The position numbers were made by a program, and so were the translations under genes. Shown piece by piece: positions 30,858-41,631 of a stretch of DNA of 64,000 nucleotides. Each line of letters opens with the position of its first letter. The stretch's first letter is position 1. A model generated the notes under the pieces. The model was not told the DNA's origin. It searched no databases and was given only the letters and a program-made list of their open reading frames with translations. The DNA comes from Nitzschia sp. DOCU1. Its lineage: Eukaryota; Bacillariophyta; Bacillariophyceae; Bacillariales; Bacillariaceae. The stretch lies in NCBI GenBank assembly GCA_951394045.1, contig OX595990.1, positions 2,782,549 through 2,846,548 of the forward strand. The letters run 5' to 3'.

Positions 30858-32405
30858 ATGTGGAAGATTCTCTTGACCTTGGTAGTCTCCGGCAGCGAGC
30901 TTTCGCAAGCCTTTTTGGCGCCCGCATCGGCAACGTCGCCTTTGTTTGCTGGCAGCAAACTTCATTCGACGACCGGAACCAAAGATACGCCGGAAACCCT
31001 TCCCGATTTCGAAACGGCTCAAGATTACCTTGAGTACATGGAGTCAGTCTCTGCGTTGCCCAAGGGATTTGCAACTGGAACTGCTGATGGAACCTTTGTT
31101 TCGGTCGAGGCGCCTTCGTTGGGAAATTTGAAAATTAGAGGAACTGTCATTCAGGTAACGTCGGGACCCACCGATAACTGGGCTGCCTGCTACACGTCGA
31201 ACAAGGTACGAATGGATGGTTTCTCGAAAAAGAACCCTCAATAATAAATGTCATCCAATCTTTTGATTTCTCACCATCCTCGCTGGGAATTTGTCATTTA
31301 GTTCCCTGGTTCTCCTGTCAAAGTAGGAAGGAAGCGATTGGCGGCAGGTGGTCCCATCCAGGCCCTTGTCATCAATAATAAGGTTTCCAATGTGTGCTCT
31401 GGAGGTGACGGAGAAGCCGACGCAGAGCTCGTTTGTGAAGCTGTTGCCAAGGGTTTGGGATTGCCATCGGCGGACTACGTCATTCCCTCCAGCACCGGTG
31501 TAATCGGATGGCGATTGCCGGCGAAGGAACTGGCCGAAGACATTGTTCCTCTCGCCATTGAAAACTTGCAATCGGAATCAGTACTCAACGCTGCGCGAGC
31601 CATTATGACTACGGATCGTTTCCCCAAAGTTCGAAGCATTACGCTCTCCAACGGTGCCCGTTTGGTCGGCATTGCAAAGGGCGCTGGAATGATTGAGCCT
31701 AACATGGCTACCATGCTTTGCTACATTTTGACTGACGCCACGGTTCCAAAGGCCGACCTTCAACGAATTCTCTCCAAGGTGGTTGATGAAACCTTCAATT
31801 GTTTGTCTATTGATGGAGATGAATCTACCAGTGATTCCGTCGTAGCCGTTGCCTCCAACCAAGTGGCGGATCCTGTCGATTTGAAGGAATTTGAAGAGGC
31901 CATGATGTTTGTCGGAAAGGGCCTTGCCGCCGACATCGTTCGCAACGGTGAAGGAACGTCTCATGTGATGCGTGTGCAAATCAAAAACTTCCCCGGCACC
32001 AAGCGAGAGGCCCGATTCTTGGGTCGCCACATTGTCAACTCTCCACTTTTCAAATGTGCCGTCTCTGGAAACGACCCCAACACCGGCCGTCTCGCTGGGG
32101 CCATTGGATCCTGGGTGGGAAAATACAAGCCTGATGCGGATCTTTCGCAAATATCCTTGACCATGGGAGGACGATGCATCTTTAAGGGTGGAAAGTTTGT
32201 TTTGGAAGGAAACGAAGTCGAAAAGGCCTTGAGCCAACACATGAAGGACGCCGAGTACGGCGATTCTACCGTGTTCCCGCCACACCAACGATTTGTTGAA
32301 ATCGGAGTTGACTTTGGTAATGTCGGAGGCGACGTCGACTTGACCATTTTGGGAAGCGATTTGACGCAAGAATATGTCGTCGTCAATGCTGACTACCGAA
32401 GTTAG
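30858..32405 (+). CDS. argJ: Ornithine acetyltransferase (ArgJ), plastid-targeted
   Basis: Exons 30858-31205 and 31302-32405 across a 96-nt GT-AG intron (phase 0) give 483 residues. ArgJ transfers acetyl from N2-acetyl-ornithine to glutamate in the cyclic arginine pathway. The autocleavage motif is KGAGMIEPNMATML with nucleophile Thr at about residue 253; other family blocks are SSTGVIGWRLP, DESTSDSVV and the C-terminal GNVGGDVDLTILGSDLTQ. The N-terminus MWKILLTLVVSGSELSQAF is a signal peptide ending in QAFLAP, a plastid-import motif, so the enzyme is probably stromal. The frame extends 23 codons upstream to 30789, but ATG 30858 starts the signal peptide. The intron has in-frame stops. Confidence 0.92.
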
Positions 32406-32709
32406 ATGGTAGGAGTAAGGCAATTTGCAAAAACTCCAACGTAAGGACATAGTGATCTGGTCTGAAATTTTTAGTGTCTTCAAGATGTGCTTGCATTACT
32501 TTAGGATGATTGAAACATTGTGTACAAGTTTGGGGGGAAGTTGCCCTACCTTTTGCCGCCGCGCCTTCGATTGGTCGCAGCAATGGGGACCTGGGCCATT
32601 GGGCTATCCGCTACCGCTACGCACACCACGAAATTGACAGCTACGGTGTAATCTAGCAAGCCCCCGAATCCTCTTTATTAATTATGTTGTGAATACTGCC
32701 TGAAAATAG
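32406..32709. other. Convergent intergenic spacer
   Basis: 304 bp between the stops of ArgJ and the coiled-coil gene. No gene seen. Confidence 0.5.
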
Positions 32710-33657
32710 TTACGAAGCACTACCCTTTGCTGCTGCCGCCGCCTTTTTCAGTTTGAGCTGTTCTGCTTTGCGCTTGGCGTCTGCCTTGATAACTTGCTTG
32801 AGTAGCCAAACCATCTCGCTTTTCTTTTCTTGTAGCTTGTCTAGTTTCGTCTGACAGTCTTCAATTTTCTTTTGTATTCGCTCGCTTTCGAGTTCCTTCT
32901 TGGGTTCATCGTCGCCGAGTTTCATCTTTTTAGCATCTGGTTCATCCGGCTCTTCACCTTCTTCCGTTTCCTGTTGTTTTTCTTCTTGTTGCTTTTTCTC
33001 CATTTCTTCGAATTTTCGTTTTTGTTGAGCTGCTTCAAATTCCTTGTTGAATGTTTCTTCAATTTGTTGTTTCATTTCTTCTTCTTGTGCTTGGTACTTG
33101 AGTTCATGCTCCTTTCGTATTTTCGCTTCCAGTTCCTTCATTTGATTTTTCATTTCTTCGTCCTGCATTCGTTTCATATCTTCCATGCCCTGTTCTTTAC
33201 GTGCAATCGCATTGGACAACTTTTCTTTTTGATTCTTGACCTTTTTGGCTTGCAGGCGTTGATCTAGTTGCAATTGCCGTACTTTTTCCAAAGCTTGACT
33301 GGTTTGTTTGCGTGCCTTGCGACTAATAGTGGAAGTCGCCCAGCCTTCGGATTTCCCCATGAAGGCTTGTACGGCTTTAAAGGTAGCAGTCGCGACGGGA
33401 GGAATGGGAATGGAAAAGAATTTGGGTACTTGTTTTTCTTGCAAGAGCCACTGAGGCGCTGTATACGAGTGATCATGTTCAGAGGCTGTCATGACATCGC
33501 TGGCGGTCCCTGATTTTGTCGTAGGGTCCTTGTCATCACTTCCCGATAAACTAGCCCCATCGTCCGAGTCCTGGGATGGAACTGTAGAAGAAATAAAAGG
33601 TGGAGCCGGAATGTCTTTGATTTTGGGAGGCCGTCCGGGGCCACCGAAGCGCGCCAT
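32710..33657 (-). CDS. Charged coiled-coil protein, probably nuclear
   Basis: 315 residues from ATG 33657. The N-terminus is Gly/Pro-rich (MARFGGPGRPPKIKDIPAPP) followed by an acidic Ser/Asp stretch. From about residue 110 to the end, long Lys/Glu/Gln helices with heptad spacing form a coiled coil (EQGMEDMKRMQDEEMKNQ, LEAKIRKEHELKYQAQEEE), and an acidic segment with KKMK could be a nuclear localisation signal. The tail is basic (ADAKRKAEQLKLKKAAAAA). This recalls splicing/nuclear scaffold proteins, but no family motif is recognised. Divergent from the FNR-fusion gene with about 495 bp between. Confidence 0.6.
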   Translation of the reverse strand: MARFGGPGRPPKIKDIPAPPFISSTVPSQDSDDGASLSGSDDKDPTTKSGTASDVMTASEHDHSYTAPQWLLQEKQVPKFFSIPIPPVATATFKAVQAFMGKSEGWATSTISRKARKQTSQALEKVRQLQLDQRLQAKKVKNQKEKLSNAIARKEQGMEDMKRMQDEEMKNQMKELEAKIRKEHELKYQAQEEEMKQQIEETFNKEFEAAQQKRKFEEMEKKQQEEKQQETEEGEEPDEPDAKKMKLGDDEPKKELESERIQKKIEDCQTKLDKLQEKKSEMVWLLKQVIKADAKRKAEQLKLKKAAAAAKGSAS

Positions 33658-34152
33658 GATGGAAACCGGAATTTTTAAACGGTAGTGACGCAAAAAGAAG
33701 AAATAACAGAGAAACACCCCCACTCTTTCACAGTAGCCAGAAAGTGGCTGCTGGTGGATAACCTTATTGAAGCAATTGACTAAAAGAGAGTTTAGAATGT
33801 GTCTCTTTTCGCTGCTGCTGTTGGTTCATAGGGGGTTCAATGAAGTCAGAAGTCGACCGAGTCAGTCAACGCTTTTAGACCGCGCGCGCGGCGGTTGAAT
33901 GGTCCGACGAGTCGAGAAAATGAGCCAATCAGATTGCAGAAATCTGCTGACGAATGGTGCGAAAAATTTATTGAAGCTAGCGGATCGCGCCGATCTTTTG
34001 ATGGGCCGGCGCCGCATCAGATCCCACAACTATACCGGTAGATGATATCGAGAAGAGTGTGGTGATGGGCATTCAATCTCAGTCAACCCCATTCAAAGCA
34101 ATACACTAAAAGCATTGGAATCTCTTTGGATTGACGATTGCTTACTGAAACC
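33658..34152. promoter_or_regulatory. Divergent interval upstream of the FNR-fusion gene
   Basis: About 495 bp containing a CGCGCGCG-type alternating stretch near 33883 and ATACCGGTAGAT near 34033. Both flanking promoters should lie here; no factor site is identified. Confidence 0.4.
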
Positions 34153-36235
34153 ATGAAAACCACAAGCCTTTTGTTGATGGCCCTTGTACCATCATCGCTG
34201 GCCTTTCAGTCGAGAACGCCCCTGGCGCCTACCGGTAGGTACGTACAGCAGCAAAAGCGATTCCTCACGAGATGCGGCGGCGGCGGCGTCAAGTGAGCTT
34301 CGGTGTGTTCCTCCCATAGTAGTTGTAGAATGCACATTCATGCCCCGCGACTTTCTTGTATGGTTGCTAACTACTGTCACTCTATCCTAGCATTCGCTCG
34401 GTGCCATCCTTCTCAGTCCCCCGAGCTCAAAGCTCTGTAGCTCCAAGTACGTCAGCGTTGGCGCTCTCCTTTCAAAATCCCTTTGCCGTCAAAACAACGG
34501 ATCCTGCCACCACCACAGGAATGGAGCCTTCCCGAACATCCACTCGTATTTTGAAACGATTGCTTCAAGGTACAGCCATTGCCTTGGTTTCCTTGACATT
34601 GGCACAAGCACCCGCCTGTGCTGCTAGAGCTGCAGCGGTGGCTGCTACCACGACCGAACATTTGCATACGGGTCAAAAGATTGCCAACTTTTTCATGAAG
34701 TTTGGATTACCAAAGTGGGCCGTCTTGGCTACTATCTCTGCCATGCCAGTTGTGGAATTACGAGGTGCTGTCCCGGTCGGAGTGTGGATGGGATTGCCCA
34801 TCACTCAAGTCTTGCCGATTTGTGTCATTGGAAACATGGTACCCATTGTACCACTTTTGTTCTTGTTGCGAAATCCAACACTCAAGTATGTATAATAGTA
34901 TGATGCTTGCGCAGAGAATCTACGACAATGCTATATGGAGGAAATGACGGCTCTCATGTTTATTTGTTTGCTCGTTGTTTCTATTCTAGAAAATTGATGA
35001 AACCCATTCTGAATCGAGCGGAAAAGAAAGCGGCTGGTCTGGGTGTCGGATCCTTGGAAAAGCAGTGGGTCTCTTTGGCAGCCTTTGTCGGAATTCCATT
35101 GCCGGGTACTGGAGCATGGACGGGTGCCATGGGTGCCTTTTTGTTGGGCATGCCAACGGCATTGGCCCTGTCGTCCATTTTTGCGGGAGTGGTGGCAGCA
35201 GGGCTCATTATGAGTACCATTACCCTGGCGGGACGTAATGGAGGTATTGCTGCCATTGCAATCATGTTGGCGGTGGCTGCCAAGGAATTGATGGGTGGAC
35301 CTAAAAAGCAGAATTTCTTGGAGGCGGATCCATACTGGGATCAATCCAATGTGCCTGTCAACACGTACAAAAACAAAGAACCTTTTGTCGGTAAAGTTGT
35401 GTCGACCAAGCGAATCGTCGGTCCCAAGGCAACCGGAGAAACCTGCCATATTATCATTGATCACAAGGGGAAATTCCCTTACTATGAGGGACAGTCATGG
35501 GGTGTGATTCCGCCTGGAGTGAGGGAGAAGGATGGCAAACCGCATTCGGTGCGCTTGTACTCGATTGCCTCGTCTCGATATGGCGATGACATGACGGGAA
35601 AGACAGGTTCCCTTTGCGTACGCCGCGCTACATACTGGTGTCCAGAACTTAAAGCGGACGACCCGGCCAAGAAAGGAATTTGTTCCAACTTTTTGTGTGA
35701 TACGCAACCCGGGGACGAGGTGATGATGACAGGACCTGCTGGTAAGGTCATGTTGATGCCAGAGGAAGATTCTACAACGGACTACATCATGGTGGCCACG
35801 GGAACTGGCGTTGCTCCTTACCGTGGTTTCATCCGTCGTCTCTTCTTCGAGGACACCCCCGCCGCTGCTGCATACAAAGGAGAAGCTTGGTTGTTCCTTG
35901 GTGTCGCCAATAGCGACGCCCTTCTCTACGACGACGAGTTCCAAGAGGCCAAGAAAAACTTTCCTAACAACTTCCGCCTTGACTACGCCCTTTCCCGGGA
36001 GCAAACCAACAAGTCTGGTGGCAAGATGTACATCCAAGACAAGGTTGAGGAGTACGCAGATGAAGTCTTTGAAAAGTTGGAGAAAGGTGCCCACATCTAC
36101 TTTTGTGGACTGAAGGGGATGATGCCCGGCATTCAAGATATGCTCGTGGGCGTAGCCAAGAAGAAAGGACTTGACTACGAGGAATGGCTCAAGGGATTGA
36201 AGGCGAAAAGGCAATGGCATGTAGAAGTCTACTAA
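34153..36235 (+). CDS. Small-multidrug-export-like membrane domain fused to ferredoxin-NADP reductase (plastid)
   Basis: Three exons, 34153-34238, 34391-34885 and 34990-36235 (introns 152 and 104 nt, both phase 2), give 608 residues. A signal peptide ends in SSLAFQS, a plastid-import motif. After a hydrophobic segment (about 85-105), residues about 120-300 show Gly/Pro-rich hydrophobic helices ([36 protein letters not shown]) typical of the putative small multidrug export family (PF06695-like). Residues about 311-608 are a complete [11 protein letters not shown] for [20 protein letters not shown] for [13 protein letters not shown] and a C-terminal aromatic WHVEVY. The last half of the membrane domain and all of FNR are one continuous exon, so the fusion is read directly. 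Predicted to anchor FNR in the thylakoid or envelope membrane, transferring electrons from ferredoxin to NADP. Confidence 0.85.
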
Positions 36236-36555
36236 CGGCTGCTACTACATAGACGTAGTGAGAGCATGCGTAATGACCCCGTTCCATTCATGGCCGGTAT
36301 ATTGTAGAAGAAAATGGCTCATCGGCCACTTGGTAGAGTACGCACTGTTTTCCTTGGTGGTGGTGGGGGGCTAATCCCCGACGTTTCAGTCATGTTGATC
36401 GTAACGGCAGCTAAAACAAGATTCTCATTGCCGACGTTGTTGCCTATGCCACACCCCAGTGCTTGGAGGCAGGCATGGCTGAGGATCTCGTTTGACGCTA
36501 CTTCGAAGACGCAAAGAGTAGCAAGACATAACTATTCTATTTCATGTTCCTTCTA
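36236..36555. other. Convergent intergenic spacer
   Basis: 320 bp between the stops of the FNR fusion and the ankyrin gene. No gene seen. Confidence 0.5.
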
Positions 36556-37245
36556 TTAGAACGTCAGCTTTTGGGGTTTGAGATCCGGCTCCTTGTTCTT
36601 CAGGTACTGCAGCCATTTCTCCCAATGCTCACGTCGCACGTAAGCTAGCGGTGTGTGACCTCGTGCATCACTCACAAGCAAGAGATCAGGAGCTTTAGAC
36701 AAAAGGATGTCCATGAGATCAAAGTTTGGTTCGATGGTCCAGCAAGCGTCGGAGAGAGGTGTTCTTCCGAAGTCGTCTTTCACCCAAACAGGAACCTCTG
36801 CTTCATTCACAAGGAAGTCCACAACATCGAGGAAACCCTTCCGGCACGCCAGGTGCAAAATACTTTCACCAAAACGGTTGCTGCATTTCAACGGGCGTCC
36901 CTCCTTCAGGAACTCACGAAGCTTCGCGAGGTCTCGCTGACGAACGGCATCCAAGGCCTCGAATCCGTAGGCATCGATTTCCTTTTGATTTGGCTCCTCA
37001 AAGAGATGTCTGACTTCGTCAAATCGCTGAACTTTTGCATTGATGCCTTGCAGATCAAGACACTTCATCAAGTAATCTTGGGGGCTCTCTGTCTCTTGAA
37101 GGCGCTTCAAATCACACAGTCTGCCAGGAAGGGACGAAACAATGCGAATCGGCTTCTTCACGTCCATTCGTTTTGCACCAGTAGCGTCGCTTATGCATTG
37201 CAAGGACCGCTTCCTGCTAATCATAGCTGGTATCACCGATGTCAT
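36556..37245 (-). CDS. Diatom-type ankyrin repeat protein
   Basis: 229 residues from ATG. After a basic, Ser-rich N-terminus, a conserved helix (FEALDAVRQRDLAKLREFL) leads to ankyrin repeats: NRFGESILHLACRKGFLDVV, VKDDFGRTPLSDACWT and SDARGHTPLAYVRREHWEKW. The series NRFGESxLHLAC / DDFGRTPLxDACW / DxRGHTPLxYVRxExW is a layout I associate with diatom ankyrin proteins. No membrane or signal segment. Likely a cytosolic or nuclear interaction module with unknown partners. The whole gene is a single exon. Confidence 0.75.
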   Translation of the reverse strand: MTSVIPAMISRKRSLQCISDATGAKRMDVKKPIRIVSSLPGRLCDLKRLQETESPQDYLMKCLDLQGINAKVQRFDEVRHLFEEPNQKEIDAYGFEALDAVRQRDLAKLREFLKEGRPLKCSNRFGESILHLACRKGFLDVVDFLVNEAEVPVWVKDDFGRTPLSDACWTIEPNFDLMDILLSKAPDLLLVSDARGHTPLAYVRREHWEKWLQYLKNKEPDLKPQKLTF

Positions 37246-38163
37246 GGTTGTATCACTCTAGCTAGAACTACTGTTAGTAGTCACCGTTTCTCCTTCGCTT
37301 CAATGCAGGGCGTCAATTTGTGATATTCTCCGCCTGTTGAAGCAGTCTTCAGCATCAATTTGCGCTGAAGCGTTTTCGGGCCAAAATCGCGTTCCGTCGT
37401 TCGGGGTACGTGGCGCTAGAAATATGGAAGGAAATGAGTCAGGCTCAAGAACACGTCCAGAATTCGAACTATTTCCTTAAATAAATCTTAGTTGGGGATT
37501 CTTTGTATTCTGTCATTAATTAAGTAAAATCTGCATGTAATTGTTGCCTGCGTCATAACAAAATTCGCCGAGGGTTGCAAGGTGGTCCTTGTCAACACCT
37601 CAGTCAAATGAAAGGCTATTCAAAAAATCAATACGTACTACCTAGCCACCAGATGCTTCTAACATCTGATCGTGATGGCAAAGTGCCGCGGCTGAAAAGG
37701 GGAGGCATTCGTGTCCTTGGGGCGGGGATCAACATGTCGGGGGACTTCGATTTTGGAAAATCCGTATCGCATTTTGTTGCCGAGCTGTGGTGAAACCCAA
37801 ATCACTTCTGCTCTTCCTTGCTACTCGCTAGCATGACAATAGCTGGAGTGTGAGCACGACCCCGCTGGTGATGTAAAATAGTATGCCAAGGGAGATTCTT
37901 TCTTATCTTCTTGTTGCGTCATTGGGTTCCAAAATTGTCAACCAAACGGCCCAGTTTCACGCACTATGAACGCTACCCTGATAAGATGAACCGATCAGCC
38001 TGAACCATTACCCCTCAAAACGATTGCCGAACGAGATCCACATGGCGGACAACCAAAGTTTTCATACGATTATTTGGGTGATGGCGCCACCGGTGGTACG
38101 GGAACCATTCTTTTCTAATACAGATAGGGCTTTACCGATGATCAACATGTAAAGCTACTATAT
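37246..38163. other. Intergenic, 918 bp
   Basis: No supported gene; frames here lack motifs. It includes the 5' side of the ankyrin gene and the 3' side of the Cys-rich protein. Confidence 0.5.
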
Positions 38164-39723
38164 TTAGAGAGCAACAGCAACAACGAGAGCAGCCGCCGTT
38201 GCTGCCAACATCCCGGCGGCCATAGGAATGGCAGAAGAGTCGGCAGGTGGTTGAGCGTCAGGCGATTGTGGAGTCATGGGAGCAGGAGCTGGTTCAGCGG
38301 GATCATTAGGGTCCTCAGCGTTATCGGGAATGCAGCAATACTCAGCAGTGACAGCGGATATCGCGGTGCAGTAATCTTCCATCACCCCGTTTGGGTAGGT
38401 ATAAGCAACGTACGACATACCTCCGCAAAAAAATGAACCCCTGGAAGCGGGTACTCCAGGTATGTCAAACGGAATGTCGTAAACACCGGTTTCGTTGAAA
38501 ATCGTCCCCTCCTCAGGACACAGAGTACAGCTGGGATGAGGTCCTGGTTCGTAACACGATTCAATGATGGGGGCGTACTCAAAGCCATCGAGGGGATAGT
38601 TGATTCCTGCACTTCCATCGATGTTACCGCAGTCAAACTTGAGAATGGGTTGGGTACACGAATAAGTGGCATTCCCGTCGTAGTTGGCCAGAGGGACAAT
38701 CTCACAACTATCGCAAGCCACACCGTTGATGAGGTAGCTGCATGTGAGTGCCTCATAATCCACTTCATAACAACGCTTGTGGACGTATGGTGACGAAAAT
38801 TCATTGCAAATAATAGAATTTGAAACGGTGAGGTTGGCGTAAGTGACCGTCGCAGATAGAGTCAAGCACCTGTCCCCGCAACCAGGGAAGCGATAGATGC
38901 CAACGCAATACTCGGCAATAGACGTCGTGATGACTCCTGTACCAGTGTTATTATCGAAACCAGTACAGTCCAGTTCACAATTGCCATCGGCACAACCATA
39001 GAAGTCAGGGTCGCACTGACCAGGGAGATAGTAAAAGCAGTCGTACTCTTCGTTGGCGAGCATACGCGAAGAATAGGTTTCGGGGACGCAAACGCCTCCC
39101 ATGCTCGAAGCATCACTTGGGCGACATTCTTGTCCTCCTTCACACCGAGGGGGCATCAGTAGAATGCCAACATCAGCGTCGACAACTGGTGAAGGGTTAC
39201 ATTCCACCACAAGGCTTTCTTCGGGCTGAACCATGGTAGGTTTGCGCATCATGTTCTTGAACTTGTTGCGATCAAGAAGCCGAGCATTGCTGGCCCTGTT
39301 GTGGCTCTCCTTTGCAAAGAGAAGGGAGTTGCCATCGGGTACTTCAGGGGCACATTCACCGCCAAGGAATAAAGTCTCGTCCTCTTTGCAGTACATACCC
39401 ATTCCACAGGACAAGATTCCAACATCTGGTTCGTTGGAGAAGGGATTGCATGTTTTCTTCTTCGCATCATCCTTGTTACCAGCAGCCCGGTTCATCAAAA
39501 GTCTAGTCTTCCCATTGCTGCTAGTTCCTTGAAGAAAGGGTGCAGCGTGGAGTCTGGTGGTGCTGCGGCTTCCACCATTTGCCATGAGGCCGAGATCCTT
39601 CTTAGCATGACGAGTCATGGTACTTGCCAAATCTTGTCCGAGTTGGCTATGACCCACAGCCTCGTTCTCTGACAAGACGGGGAGAGTCTGAGCAATGATC
39701 CCGGCTGCAACTGCGAGCTTCAT
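38164..39723 (-). CDS. Secreted Cys-rich protein, probably GPI-anchored
   Basis: 519 residues from ATG 39723, no intron seen. A signal peptide is visible (KLAVAAGIIAQTLPVLS). The middle (about 95-440) contains more than 30 cysteines in pairs, with short blocks such as GGECAPEVPDGN, GGVCVPETY, CDFYYLPGQCDP-type spacing and YCCIPDNAED. The C-terminus has a Pro-rich linker and a small-residue hydrophobic end (MAAGMLAATAAALVVAVAL) without charge after it, which fits a GPI-anchor signal. It should be extracellular or cell-surface/wall-associated. Several N-x-S/T sites support glycosylation. I do not recognise a named family; repeated C-x-C blocks hint at an internally duplicated module. Confidence 0.7.
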   Translation of the reverse strand: MKLAVAAGIIAQTLPVLSENEAVGHSQLGQDLASTMTRHAKKDLGLMANGGSRSTTRLHAAPFLQGTSSNGKTRLLMNRAAGNKDDAKKKTCNPFSNEPDVGILSCGMGMYCKEDETLFLGGECAPEVPDGNSLLFAKESHNRASNARLLDRNKFKNMMRKPTMVQPEESLVVECNPSPVVDADVGILLMPPRCEGGQECRPSDASSMGGVCVPETYSSRMLANEEYDCFYYLPGQCDPDFYGCADGNCELDCTGFDNNTGTGVITTSIAEYCVGIYRFPGCGDRCLTLSATVTYANLTVSNSIICNEFSSPYVHKRCYEVDYEALTCSYLINGVACDSCEIVPLANYDGNATYSCTQPILKFDCGNIDGSAGINYPLDGFEYAPIIESCYEPGPHPSCTLCPEEGTIFNETGVYDIPFDIPGVPASRGSFFCGGMSYVAYTYPNGVMEDYCTAISAVTAEYCCIPDNAEDPNDPAEPAPAPMTPQSPDAQPPADSSAIPMAAGMLAATAAALVVAVAL

Positions 39724-41064
39724 CCTGCTTATTCCTTTTCCTTTGTTGGGCAAAAAATAGTAGTGGGTAATATTTCTTTATGATGACAGGAAAGATCCGC
39801 AACTTTCCATGCAAAGTTGGACGACTCTTGCGTAGTACTACGAGTAATGGCAACTTGGAAAGATATTGGAATGTCCGGTGGGGCCTGCCTTCCGATCTTC
39901 AAAATATGAATGGAACCCGTATGATCCAGTACGGTAGAGTAATGACACTATGTGTAGATTTTAATTAGATGCCCTACTACTAGGGGATATCGCTACTAAG
40001 TATTTTCAATTTATGGCCCAGAGCTGAATTACCATCTAGATAATGATTGTTGTTCCCGGCAACAGCAACTCTTACACTGTGCTATGTCTGAACCAAACTA
40101 CCGGTAAAAGCACTGCTAATAAGTAAGTACTAAGATAATAATCCGGTCGGAGTGCCTGTTTTTCGTCACTCGTTGATTGACCATCTATTAGCCAGCTACG
40201 TAGCTATTTTAAAGATACGATGACTACCTGCCAAATGACCGAGCCGTTTCTGACGATGGTGCCCAGCGGTTAAAGTAAAACTGTAAAGGGCTACCGGTAG
40301 TGTATTGCCAGTAGTTTACTGAAAGAGCCTTTTGCATACAACAATTGATACTTCTAGCTAGGTAGCGGGTGAGGGTAGTAATGGATGCTCGTACTATTGC
40401 TAATGCCGTTTTGTTCCCCGTCGCCACAAGCTTTCAGGTGGCAAGTGGAGGGTGCATGTTCGACAATTTGATCTCCATAGGACGATTGACTTCTCCAGTC
40501 GAATGAAGGCCTAATTCCCTGTCGGTTGTGTCATGCAACTTCTTTTCATTCAATGTAGCTCGACTTCGGTAGATGATACAGTAGCGCACTACTAAGTACT
40601 CGCTAATCTACCAGAGACCACGGTGATACCCCGCGGTACATAGTAGCTGCCACCCTTCAGTAAGTTCGTGCTGTTTCATGCAAAATGTAACCAATGCGAG
40701 CGATAGTTGAGACGAAGAACTGCTCAGTTCTCCAGTATCCACCAAGTGCAGACTGTCATGGCAAGCACTGCCGCTGGCCCTTTCGAGTTAGAACCTGTGG
40801 GGCATGGGGCACGCCAGACCAAGAACTTTCGAAAATCGAAAATGCATGGAGAAGAGAGGCTTGCTTGCTGTCTCAACGTCAGCCCCATGCGGGGCATGTA
40901 CTCCTGCTGATGCTTGGAATCTAACTGCACCATGCACATAAAGGACCAACGCCTCCATATTGAAACCAGTGAGAACAACACATTCAAGAACAGTAACAGT
41001 CATGCCCACGCATTCGACATCAGTTGCGAGGCTCCCATCTTTGACCACTTCAAGTATCCTAGGT
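39724..41064. other. Intergenic, 1.34 kb
   Basis: No supported gene. Contains CTACCGGTAG at 40291-40300 and a one-mismatch copy at 40098-40107, plus TAGTAC-type microrepeats. Confidence 0.5.
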
Positions 41065-41631
41065 TCAACAATTCATTGCCGCGGATCTAGACCCCATAAA
41101 ATAGGACATGAACCGGGAATAAATAGTCTTGGGAGTCTCCGCCAAGGATTCTGCCCTGACATGATCCACAAAGAAACCCCAACCATTTGTCTCCACCATT
41201 TCCGAAGTCCCTTGTTGGAAGGCGCCACTTTGGAGTGATCCGTCCCCCTCCATTGGTAGTTGCCTCATCGACATTGTTCGAGGCAATCCAGATGTTGGTC
41301 TTTGCGTGACCGAGCTCCCCGTCGAAGAGAGTGTGCTAAAAGATGATCCGGTAACGCTCGGGGGCGCTTCGCATTTATCATCATCGGATGGCAGTGGATG
41401 AACCATGGTTACCACCGAGGGCGGGACCTCACCCCGTTGCGCAGATTCACCCTTTGCTTGCTCCGAAAGTTGAGAATGCAATGTTCTTACGCGGAGCTCG
41501 AGAATTCTGGCAGATTCTTGCCTGGAATAAATCACATTGGCTTTGCAAACGAGACTGCTGCGTGCCACAGATTGCGAGATCGATGTAGCAGTAGTAGGCG
41601 AACCATACTCCATTCCTCCTTTGAAACTCAT
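41065..41631 (-). CDS. Hypothetical Ser/Thr-rich protein
   Basis: 188 residues from ATG to stop. It has a basic helical segment (RQESARILELRVRTLHSQLS), a disordered Ser/Pro/Thr middle and a hydrophobic-aromatic block VETNGWGFFVDH near the end. That block resembles a terminal motif in other diatom proteins, as far as I recall. No signal peptide or membrane segment. The call rests on frame length, composition and the motif; it might be a non-coding frame. Confidence 0.45.
   Translation of the reverse strand: MSFKGGMEYGSPTTATSISQSVARSSLVCKANVIYSRQESARILELRVRTLHSQLSEQAKGESAQRGEVPPSVVTMVHPLPSDDDKCEAPPSVTGSSFSTLSSTGSSVTQRPTSGLPRTMSMRQLPMEGDGSLQSGAFQQGTSEMVETNGWGFFVDHVRAESLAETPKTIYSRFMSYFMGSRSAAMNC

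Noticed and set aside
30551..31033. Plus-strand frame of 160 codons before and over ArgJ exon 1
   Set aside because: Overlaps the ArgJ start in another frame; no domain.
31578..32483. Minus-strand frame of 301 codons opposite ArgJ
   Set aside because: Antisense shadow of a clear ArgJ exon; composition is not protein-like.
35495..36220. Minus-strand frame of 241 codons opposite the FNR domain
   Set aside because: Antisense shadow of a conserved gene; no motif.
36655..37323. Plus-strand frame of 222 codons over the ankyrin gene
   Set aside because: Antisense to a convincing ankyrin protein.
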